A stretch of DNA of 64,000 nucleotides from Streptomyces syringium (lineage in GTDB: Bacteria; Actinomycetota; Actinomycetes; Streptomycetales; Streptomycetaceae): NCBI RefSeq assembly GCF_017876625.1, contig NZ_JAGIOH010000001.1, forward strand, positions 6,469,501-6,533,500, read 5' to 3'. Positions 8,251 through 15,919 of the stretch are shown here, one piece after another (the stretch's first letter is position 1; every line of letters starts with the position of its first letter). Position numbers and translations under genes: made by a program. The notes beneath the pieces were generated by a model. It was given only the letters and a program-made list of their open reading frames with translations, had not been told where the DNA came from and ran no database searches.

Positions 8251-8490
8251 TTACGCCACGGCTCGTACGCCTCGCGTGCGTGTGAGCTCGCCCGCCGATG
8301 CGGTGTTCGCCATGCTGCGGGTCGGCAGCAGAACCGTGTTGTCACCCTTGACGAATGCGGGGGCGAAGTCGCCCTCGAGTGTCATCGTCAGCTGCAGGTC
8401 TCGCGCCTGGTGAGCGGTGGCACCGGGTTTGACGCCCAGGAGGCGGAGATCGTGCCGTATCGCGTGGACACGACGTGATGCACGGGTCAC
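8251..8490 (-). pseudogene. urate oxidase N-terminal remnant
   Basis: The segment RDLQLTMTLEGDFAPAFVKG followed by DNTVLLPTRSMANT matches the first conserved block of bacterial uricase, which reads roughly RDL...GDF...GDNS.VLPTDTMKNT. The catalytic Thr-Asp of the TDT motif is replaced by TRS, and similarity stops about 15 residues later, where the frame ends. Some 230 residues of the enzyme are absent. It lies directly after a transthyretin-fold gene on the same strand, the usual partner of uricase in purine catabolism, which supports the reading as a decayed uricase. Confidence 0.6.
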
Positions 8491-8511
8491 CCCTTCCTGG
8501 GCCTTCCTGGG

Positions 8512-8856
8512 CTAGGCGCGGTAGGCGCTGAGGGAGGCCGGTGTGAGAAGCAGCAGGATCCGTGGTCCGTCGGCCGGGTCCGCGGTACGGAAGGCGAACG
8601 AGGCTTCCGTGTAAAGCCCTTCGGTGCCGGTCTGCGCGAAGTACTCCTCGGCGTCGACGACGAGGCGGTGGCATTCCGCGGTGGTCAGGGGCCACGCGTT
8701 CGCATGTCCGTTGGCATCGACCGTGCCGGTGGCGACGTGGGCCCAGACGTCGCCCTGCCGGCTCTGAAGGGACAGCCGTAGCCCCGTGGCCGGCAGGCCG
8801 GTCCTGTTGTCGCGCACCTCGACCGAAAGGCTCACGCCGGCCTCACGGATGTGCAT
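8512..8856 (-). CDS. transthyretin-fold protein (5-hydroxyisourate hydrolase-like), catalytic residues lost
   Basis: The 114-residue protein has the HIU hydrolase/transthyretin layout: N-terminal SVEVRDNRTGLPATGLRLSL, a WAHVATGTVDANGHA turn, an EEYFAQTG helix and a terminal LLLTPASLSAYR. In active enzymes (5-hydroxyisourate to OHCU) an N-terminal His, the Arg of the second block and the C-terminal YRGS tetrapeptide form the active site. Here the first His is absent, the Arg position reads His, and the end is YRA. The protein is therefore probably not an active hydrolase. The upstream GGGAG is very close to the ATG. With the uricase remnant beside it, this looks like a decaying purine-catabolism pair; a new binding role is the alternative. 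Confidence 0.65.
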   Translation of the reverse strand: MHIREAGVSLSVEVRDNRTGLPATGLRLSLQSRQGDVWAHVATGTVDANGHANAWPLTTAECHRLVVDAEEYFAQTGTEGLYTEASFAFRTADPADGPRILLLLTPASLSAYRA

Positions 8857-9068
8857 CTCCCACCACGCTTTGCCGACCGTCCCTCAACGCGCCGCCCCCA
8901 TTCCACCAGTCCTCCACCGCAGAGAACCCCGCCGCGCCTTCCGCTTCCCACGCTCACCGGCCCGTTCCTACCCGCGGCCCTCACTCCGCAGCCCCGCCTC
9001 CCTACGGCTGTCGCAGCGCGTGCGTGCCTTCTGCGCCTCGGAGTGCGCGCCCCGGAGTATGGGAAATA

Positions 9069-9098
9069 TTGACACTATCGGTGTGCAAGGCGTATTTC
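9069..9098 (+). promoter_or_regulatory. putative sigma-70-like promoter with adjacent inverted repeat
   Basis: A consensus -35 TTGACA at 9069-9074 is followed after about 17-18 bases by TATTTC-like sequence. An inverted repeat CGGT-TAT-ACCG at 9098-9108 overlaps the expected start region, only 18 bases from the ATG at 9126, and could be an operator. The region is distinctly AT-richer than its surroundings. The rest of the 8857-9125 gap shows nothing else. Confidence 0.5.
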
Positions 9099-9125
9099 GG
9101 TTATACCGGAACTTATCGTGTTCGC

Positions 9126-9701
9126 ATGACGGAACCGGCGCGGGAACCACACAGCAGCGGTGACGACCAGGTCAGCGTCGTCTACACCTGGCAGGTGGAA
9201 CCGGGCAGGCAAGGCGACTTCCAGGAGTGGGCGCACGGCATCCAGCGGGTGGCCCGCACCTTCCCGGGAGAACTGGGCGTCACCTGGCTGCGACCGGAGG
9301 GCGACGGGAACCGCTTCCACACGGTCGTACGGTTCCAGGACACCGACAGCCTGGAACGATGGATGCAATCCCCCGAGCGCGCGGAGTGGCACGCCCGGCT
9401 CGCGGGCATCGCGCGTCCGGTGCATCCCCACCTCACGACGACCGGCATGGAGTCCTGGTTCACCGTGCCCGGCGGGGTCGCCCGGCCGCCCGCCCGCTGG
9501 AAGATGGCGTGCACCACGCTCCTGGCCGTGTACCCCTTCGTCCTTCTGTACACCTGGCTGGTGGCGCCGAACCTCCTGTCCTGGCCGGTTCCCCTGCGCG
9601 CCGCCGTTCTCCCCCTCGTGCTGTCCCCGACGCTGACCTACCTGGTCATGCCCGGACTCAGCGGGCTGTTCCGCCGCTGGCTCTACCCCGACACCCCCTG
9701 A
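9126..9701 (+). CDS. antibiotic-biosynthesis-monooxygenase-domain membrane protein
   Basis: Residues about 15-110 form an ABM-type ferredoxin-like domain: VVYTWQVEPG strand, FQEWAHGIQRVARTFPG helix, FHTVVRFQD strand and WMQSPERAEW. Such domains act as cofactor-free monooxygenases or haem-binding proteins, usually as dimers. Two hydrophobic helices follow (about 135-155 and 163-180), so the domain is tethered to the membrane by its C-terminus. ATG at 9126 is chosen because the promoter-like sequence lies just upstream and the domain starts shortly after; longer in-frame starts would read through that promoter. No pathway context is visible, so the substrate is unknown. Confidence 0.85.
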   Translation: MTEPAREPHSSGDDQVSVVYTWQVEPGRQGDFQEWAHGIQRVARTFPGELGVTWLRPEGDGNRFHTVVRFQDTDSLERWMQSPERAEWHARLAGIARPVHPHLTTTGMESWFTVPGGVARPPARWKMACTTLLAVYPFVLLYTWLVAPNLLSWPVPLRAAVLPLVLSPTLTYLVMPGLSGLFRRWLYPDTP

Positions 9702-9716
9702 GCGTCATGAGGCGGC

Positions 9717-11139
9717 TCATTCCGTGACGGCTCGCAGTGCGGCGCGGTCGGTCAGGGCCATCGCGCAGCCGTCACGGAGGACGACGGCTGTGTCCAGCCC
9801 GCGCTCGGTCAGCTCGGCGAGCGCTGCCGCTGCCGGTTCCCCGTAGCCGAAGTGGGGGAGGGGTGCGCCGAGCCGGTCGGCGACCGGGTCGGTGGGTGCG
9901 GCCTTGCCGTTGCGGAGGGCGGTTTCGAGTTCCTCCAGCGACACGGACCCCGTCAGCTCGGGAGCGGTCGGCCGCCGCTCGGGACCCACGGGGCAGGGGC
10001 CGGCCGGGCACACCGGGGGTGCGCCGGCGTCGCGCCCCGCCCGCAGGGATGCCAGGGCTTCGCCGACGGTGCCGCGGGTGTTCAGGTACGGCAGCGGCGG
10101 CGTGTGCTCGTCCGTGGGAGCCGCGTCCGCGACCCGGGGGTGCGTGGCGTCACCGTCCAGGAAGCCCAGGCGCAGCAGCCAGGCATCGTCGAAGTACTTC
10201 GAGAGGTACTGCCGCCCGGAGTCCGGGAGGATCACCACGACCAGGGCCTCCGGACCTGCCTCGGCGCCCACGCGCAGGGCCGCGGACAGTGCCGTGCCGG
10301 ACGATCCGCCGACGAGCAGCCCCTGATCGCGTGCCAGTCGGCGGACGGCCTGGATGGCTTCGCGGTCCGCGACGGGCAGGACGCGGTCGACGACGTCCTG
10401 GTGGTACGACCGCGGCCAGGGGTCCTCGACGGTTTCCGCATGGCGGAAGTGCCCGGCGGCTTCGATTGAAGTACGGGCGGCCGTCGCCGCCGGAGTACAC
10501 GGAGGACATGGGGTCGGCGCCGACCACTTGGACGGTGCCGCCGCTGACCTCCTTGAGATAACGGCCGGTGCCGCTGATCGTGCCGCCGGTGCCGATGCAG
10601 GACACCAGGTGGGTGATGCGCCCCTCGGTCTGCCGCCAGATCTTCGGCCCCGTCGTCAGATAGTGCGCCTCGGGGTTGGCGGGATTGTCGTACTGGGCGG
10701 CGAGCCAGCCTCCCGGCGTCTCCTCGGCGATGCGGGCCGCGGTATTGACCGGGTGGTCCGGGTGCTCGCGCGGCAGGCCGCCGGGCCTCATCACGACCTC
10801 GGCGCCGAAGGCCCGCAGGGTGGCGACCTTCTCGCCGCCGGCCCGGTCCGAGAGGACCAGCACGGCGCGGTAGCCCTTCCGGGCGGCCACCAGCGCGAGC
10901 CCGATCCCGGTGTTGCCGGAGGTGGCCTCGACGATCGTGCCGCCCGGCCGCAGCAGCCCGTCCCGCTCGGCCTGCTCGACCATGCGCAGGCCGATGCGGT
11001 CCTTGGAGCTGCCACCGACGCTCAGGTACTCCAGCTTGGCGTAGACGGCGGAGGCCGACCGTGCGGCGTCGCCGGTTGTACGCAGCCGGACCAGCGGCGT
11101 GCCGCCGACGAGATCGAGCACGGACTCGTGGACATCCAT
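9717..11139 (-). pseudogene. cystathionine beta-synthase (PLP + CBS domains), frameshifted by one extra base
   Basis: Read in two frames, this is one fold-type II PLP enzyme with a C-terminal CBS-domain region. The first frame carries GGTPLVRL, the PLP lysine in GGSSKDR, EATSGNTG and the phosphate loop GTGGTISGTG, and runs to GGDGRPYF. The second frame resumes with IEAAGHF and HAETVEDPWPRSYHQD, then GLLVGGSSGTALSAAL, PDSGRQYLSK and the CBS region to the end. Removing one T at 10466-10467 restores one 473-residue frame, the normal length for bacterial CBS. ATG at 11139 is preceded by a weak AAGGGTG. The insertion could be a real mutation or a sequencing error; downstream codon use has not decayed. 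The reaction would condense serine (or acetylserine) with homocysteine or sulfide. Confidence 0.85.
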
Positions 11140-11310
11140 CCCGGCACCCTTACCAAGCGGCGCCCCGGGCAAACGGCGTCCCGACGGTATGCATGCGCGC
11201 CGTTACGTGCTGTGTGGAGGTGGGGGGCGGGATGTGAGGCCGCTCATGGGACCCAGATCACTTACGAACCCGGGTAGTGGACTCCAGATTCGGACATTTG
11301 GGTGTGAAGT

Positions 11311-11356
11311 GGGGTGGTGGGTGGGGTGTGCGGGGGTGTGTTGTTCGGGGGTGGGG
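11311..11356 (+). other. G-rich tract with G-quadruplex potential
   Basis: The plus strand carries GGGG, GGG, GGGG and GGGGG runs separated by loops of four, one and five bases (11311-11336), then two more G runs at 11347-11356. This satisfies the usual quadruplex pattern. It lies in the 11140-11496 gap, upstream of the structured leader of the transglycosylase gene, so it could affect transcription or the RNA. No gene is seen in this gap. Confidence 0.55.
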
Positions 11357-11376
11357 TAGTAGGTCACACCTTTGCC

Positions 11377-11470
11377 AGCGGCTTTTCGGGCCGCTAACAA
11401 TTGCCGAGTCGCATGGCGCCGTCGATCGAGACACGGCGCTTTCTTCGCGCCGATCCGGCCAGTGCGACTC
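11377..11470 (+). promoter_or_regulatory. structured 5' leader of the transglycosylase gene, class unknown
   Basis: Three nested or consecutive perfect helices can form. AGCGGC/GCCGCT closes a TTTTCGG loop at 11377-11395. GAGTCGCA (11406-11413) pairs with TGCGACTC (11463-11470) and encloses GCGCCGT/ACGGCGC (11416-11439). The leader ends about 26 bases before the ATG. Cell-wall hydrolase genes in Streptomyces often have c-di-AMP (ydaO) riboswitches, but the conserved GGGG..ACC core of that class is not found here, so no class is assigned. Confidence 0.45.
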
Positions 11471-11496
11471 ACGCGATTGGAAGAGGTTCAGCCAGC

Positions 11497-12240
11497 ATGC
11501 GCTCCACCACCACCGGTACCGCCCGTCTGACCACGGCCCACAAGCTCTCCGCCGCCGGCCTGACCGCTGCCGCGGGCGCTGCCGCCCTGGCCTTCGCCGT
11601 CACCCCCGGCCAGGCCGCCGAGACCCCCTCCATCGCTGTGAAGCCCGTCGCGTGGACCACCACCGACCTCGGCGCCCACGACCACACCGCGCAGCAGTCC
11701 GACACCGCCGCCGCGAAGGCCAAGACCCAGGCCAAGGCCGCGACCGACGCCGCTGACGCGAAGAAGAAGGCCGACGCCGCCGCGAAGGCCAAGGCCGACA
11801 AGACCCGCGCCGAGAAGCAGGCCGCCAGCCGCTCCGAGGCCCGCACCCCCGTGAAGCCCGCCGCCCCCGCCAAGCCGGCGGCCCCCGCGAAGCCTGCGGC
11901 TCCGGTGAAGAAGGCGTATGCCGACAATCTCGACGGGTGGATCAAGGAGTCCCTGGACATCCTGAAGTCCAAGAACATCCCCGCCAGCTACGAGGGCATC
12001 AAGCGCAACGTGATGCGCGAGTCGACCGGCAACCCCCGCGCGATCAACGACTGGGACATCAACGCCGCCAACGGCGTCCCCTCCAAGGGCCTGCTCCAGA
12101 TCATCGACCCGACCTTCAAGGCCTACCACGTCGAGGGCACCTCCTGGGACCCCTACGACCCGGTCGCCAACATCACCGCCTCCTGCAACTACGCCGCCGA
12201 CAAGTACGGCTCCATGGACAACGTCAACTCCGCCTACTAA
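11497..12240 (+). CDS. secreted lytic transglycosylase (SLT domain)
   Basis: A peptidoglycan-cleaving exoenzyme. The N-terminal about 45 residues form a signal peptide with an Ala-rich core ending near GQAAE. A long Ala/Lys-rich stretch (about 65-115, likely helical) and three PAAPAK repeats act as a linker. The C-terminal SLT domain carries the catalytic Glu in MRESTGNP (near 173), then GLLQIIDPTFKAYH and NITASCNYAADKYGS. ATG at 11497 is chosen since it begins the signal peptide; the frame stays open upstream but crosses a structured leader. GGAAGAGG lies about ten bases upstream of it. The gene ends in a strong hairpin. Confidence 0.92.
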   Translation: MRSTTTGTARLTTAHKLSAAGLTAAAGAAALAFAVTPGQAAETPSIAVKPVAWTTTDLGAHDHTAQQSDTAAAKAKTQAKAATDAADAKKKADAAAKAKADKTRAEKQAASRSEARTPVKPAAPAKPAAPAKPAAPVKKAYADNLDGWIKESLDILKSKNIPASYEGIKRNVMRESTGNPRAINDWDINAANGVPSKGLLQIIDPTFKAYHVEGTSWDPYDPVANITASCNYAADKYGSMDNVNSAY

Positions 12241-12255
12241 GGGAGTCGACACCGC

Positions 12256-12303
12256 ACGCCGAAGGGCGGCAGCACCCCACCCGGTGCCGCCGCCCTTCGG
12301 CGT
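12256..12303 (+). terminator. long intrinsic terminator hairpin
   Basis: Two 21-base arms (12256-12276 and 12283-12303) pair with a single mismatch around the loop CCACCC, starting 16 bases after the transglycosylase stop. The stem is one of the longest in the window and should stop transcription of that gene. Confidence 0.9.
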
Positions 12304-12315
12304 ATCCCCAAGCGG

Positions 12316-12392
12316 CCCGGGCCCCTCAGCCCCGGCCGTGACCCGGGCCCCTCAGCCCCGGCCGTGACCCGGGCCCCTCAGCCCCGGTCGTC
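12316..12392. repeat. 26-bp tandem repeat, nearly three copies
   Basis: The unit starts CCCGGGCCCCTCAGCCCCGG and continues with CCGTGA. Two copies are identical and the third diverges in its last bases. It lies between the transglycosylase terminator and the end of aceA, outside coding sequence. Each unit contains the palindrome CCCGGG. Copy number could vary between strains. Confidence 0.85.
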
Positions 12393-12428
12393 TGTGTGGC
12401 CCCGCCCCCGCCCCGCCCCCGCCGTGGC

Positions 12429-13712
<1,284 letters not shown>

Positions 13713-13926
13713 GACCGTCTCCCAGTGTCGCCGTGTCGCGTCGATCCCGCGTCGATCCCGCGTCGAAGCCGCTCGGGCTTCTGCCAAGAATGCGAAGGGA
13801 AGTGCTTCCCCTGGTAAGTGCGGCCCGCCGTGCCCCCATCGAGCGGGCAATGTTGAGATCCGGGGGCTCCGGCGGGCCGTGCTAAGACTCTGGCAGTGGC
13901 ACTCGGTGCCATCAACCATGGCGGGC

Positions 13927-13973
13927 TGCCAAGTTCTGTGAATCTTCCCGAGCATGTTTGCCAACCTTGCCAA
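13927..13973. promoter_or_regulatory. candidate RamB-type operator repeats between aceA and its regulator
   Basis: The aceA-regulator gap (13713-14069) carries four TGCCAA sites: 13782, 13927, and the pair TTGCCAA at 13958-13964 and 13967-13973, exactly nine bases apart. Corynebacterial RamB binds TTTGCAAA-like sites, and TTTGCCAA is close to that. The rest of the gap holds GC-rich direct repeats of GTCGATCCCGC near 13740 and no gene. Confidence 0.5.
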
Positions 13974-14069
13974 GGTCTCCTGTCCACAAGCCGCTTGCTC
14001 CCGGCTAGGGTGGCCGCACGGAGCCGGGGGCGGCCGAAGGGGCCTGGTGAGCAAGAACATGAGCAAGGC

Positions 14070-15479
14070 ATGAGCAAGACATACGCGGGGGTGCGGCTGC
14101 GGCGGCTGCGCGAGGAACGGCGGCTCAGCCAGGCCCACATGGCCCGGATGCTCGCCATCTCACCCAGCTACCTCAATCAGATGGAGCACGACTCCCGCCC
14201 GCTCACCGTGCCCGTACTGCTGCGGCTCACCGAGGCGTTCGGCGTGGACCCCGGCTTCTTCTCCGAGCGTGACACCGGCCGTGTCCTGGCCGACCTGCGC
14301 GAAGCCCTCGCCGACGAGGTGGCCGCCGCCCGCGTCTCTCCCGCCGATCTGTCGGAACTCGCCTCCCGGCTGCCCGCCGTGGCGGCGGTGCTGCTCGACC
14401 TGGGCCGGCGCAACCAGGTCCTGACCGAGCGGCTCGCGGAGGTCGCCGAGCGCCGCGGCACCGACGACCCGGACCTGCCGCGCTCCCCGCACGAGGAGAT
14501 CCGCGAGTTCTTCTACCGCCGGCAGAACTACCTCCACACCGTCGACACCGCCGCCGAGGAACTGGCCGCCGAGATCGGTATCCGGCCCGGCGAGGTGCTG
14601 CCGGCCCTGGCCGCCCGGCTCGCCGAACGCCACGGGGTCCGTATCGCCGCCGACGCCGACCGCCTCCACACCTACGACCCCGGTGCGCGGGTGCTGCACC
14701 TGTCGAACCGGCTGCGCCCCGGCCAGCAGGCCTTCCGGATGGCGACGCAGCTCGCCCTGCTCGAATACGACGGGGAACTCACCCGGCTCGCCTCGGAGGA
14801 CTACGAGGAGGGCTCGGCCGTCCGGCCGCTGGCCCGGATCGGCATCGCCAACTACGTCGCCGCCGCGCTGATCCTGCCGTACCGGGAGTTCCACGCCGCG
14901 GCGGAGGAGCTGCGGTACGACATCGAGCGGCTCGCCGACCGCTTCGGGCTCGGCTACGAGACCGTCTGCCACCGGCTCAGCACGCTGCAGCGCCCGCGGC
15001 TGCGCGGGGTGCCCTTCTCGTTCGTACGGGTCGACCGCGCGGGCAACATGTCCAAACGGCAGTCGGCCACCGGCTTCCACTTCTCCCGGGCCGGCGGCAC
15101 CTGCCCGCTGTGGAACGTCTACGAGGCGTTCGCCTCTCCCGGCCGCATCCATGTGCAGATCGCGGCCATGCCGGACGGGCAGCGCCATCTGTGGACCGCC
15201 CGCACCGTCACCCGGCACCGGGGCGGCTGGGGCGAGCCCGGCAAGACCTTCGCCATCGGGCTCGGCTGCGAGATCCGCCACGCCTCCCGGCTCGTCTACT
15301 CCGACGGGCTCGATCTCGACAACGCCTCGGCCGCCACCCCCATCGGCATGGGCTGCCGGATCTGCGAACGCCTGGACTGCCCGCAGCGGGCCGTCCCGCC
15401 GCTCGGCCGGCCCCTGGCCGTCGACGAGAACCGCAGCACCTTCGTGCCGTACCCGGTACTGGACACCGGGCCTCGCTGA
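14070..15479 (+). CDS. RamB-like transcriptional regulator (XRE HTH + ImmA/IrrE-like domain)
   Basis: The first about 65 residues are an XRE-type helix-turn-helix (LRRLREERRLSQAHMARMLA, then SPSYLNQMEHDSRPLTV). The middle resembles the ImmA/IrrE-like DUF955 region, without an intact HExxH. The C-terminal domain is the short-chain fatty acyl regulator type and ends in CRICERLDCPQRAVPP, a Cys cluster typical of RamB. These proteins control acetate and propionate metabolism. ATG at 14070 starts at the HTH. The position divergent from aceA and the shared TGCCAA sites suggest control of aceA and of itself. Acyl-CoA or metal ligands are possible but not shown. Confidence 0.9.
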   Translation: MSKTYAGVRLRRLREERRLSQAHMARMLAISPSYLNQMEHDSRPLTVPVLLRLTEAFGVDPGFFSERDTGRVLADLREALADEVAAARVSPADLSELASRLPAVAAVLLDLGRRNQVLTERLAEVAERRGTDDPDLPRSPHEEIREFFYRRQNYLHTVDTAAEELAAEIGIRPGEVLPALAARLAERHGVRIAADADRLHTYDPGARVLHLSNRLRPGQQAFRMATQLALLEYDGELTRLASEDYEEGSAVRPLARIGIANYVAAALILPYREFHAAAEELRYDIERLADRFGLGYETVCHRLSTLQRPRLRGVPFSFVRVDRAGNMSKRQSATGFHFSRAGGTCPLWNVYEAFASPGRIHVQIAAMPDGQRHLWTARTVTRHRGGWGEPGKTFAIGLGCEIRHASRLVYSDGLDLDNASAATPIGMGCRICERLDCPQRAVPPLGRPLAVDENRSTFVPYPVLDTGPR

Positions 15480-15550
15480 CACACCGGGGCCAGGAGAAGC
15501 CAGCAGACCCTGGACTTACTAGGACGTCCAACTATATGTTCGGGGGACAA

Positions 15551-15698
15551 GGTCCGCGGTGCAGGGAAGCCGGTGTGAAACCGGCACGGTCCCGCCACTG
15601 TGACCGGGGAGTCCGTCCTCGCGGTACACGCCACTGACGAGCGGGATGTCGGGAAGGCACGGGGACGCGCGCTGATCCGGGAGTCAGGATACCGGCCG
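15551..15698 (+). ncRNA. cobalamin (adenosylcobalamin) riboswitch
   Basis: The conserved core of the class is plain: GGTGCAGGGAAGCCGGTGTG followed by AAACCGGC, then the B12 box GGTCCCGCCACTGTGACC, an inner arm ending in GCCACTGACGAGCGGGATG, then GGGAAGGCACGG and GGAGTCAGGATACCGGCCG. Such elements shut down expression when the cofactor is abundant. The next confident gene is mmsA, 221 bases downstream. No cobalamin synthesis, transport or B12-independent isozyme gene follows, so either the valine operon is the target or the original target gene was lost. A perfect 12-base palindrome CGGAACGTTCCG at 15699-15710 abuts the 3' end. Confidence 0.93.
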
Positions 15699-15739
15699 CG
15701 GAACGTTCCGTGTTGTCCACGAGGATGGAGCAGACACGC

Positions 15740-15805
15740 ATGGCACCGGTCCGTACCCACGACCCTGGTGATCCGGCGCGGCGAGCGGCTGCACCCGCTT
15801 CCTGA
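15740..15805 (+). CDS. possible short leader ORF between riboswitch and mmsA
   Basis: A 21-codon frame starting MAPVRTHDPG (or 26 codons from the in-frame ATG at 15725, itself within the GAGGATGGAG stretch) lies where a riboswitch-controlled gene should begin. GGAG lies nine bases before the ATG at 15740. The product is Ala/Arg/Pro-rich and matches nothing I know. It may be a leader peptide, the leftover start of a deleted target gene, or chance. The remaining 115 bases before mmsA show no other signal. Confidence 0.25.
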   Translation: MAPVRTHDPGDPARRAAAPAS

Positions 15806-15919
15806 CGGCTCTTCGCCCTTCGCGTCCCGCGACCCGTCGGCGGCCCGCGCGCAACTCGCGCCCGCCGCCCGATGCTTCGCGCCATCTTCGGATCTCACCT
15901 GACGAGAGCAGGCTCTCCC

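Noticed and set aside
9075..9125. Extended N-terminus for the ABM protein from the open frame beginning at 8562
   Set aside because: It would run through a consensus -35 and an operator-like dyad and has poor composition; the domain begins right after the ATG at 9126.
11377..11470. ydaO (c-di-AMP) riboswitch before the transglycosylase gene
   Set aside because: The GCTAAC-like piece is present but the conserved GGGG..ACC core is not found upstream; left as an unassigned leader.
15551..15805. A cobalt transporter cbtB gene after the riboswitch
   Set aside because: The short frame shares no membrane helix or conserved residues with CbtB and stops after 21 codons.
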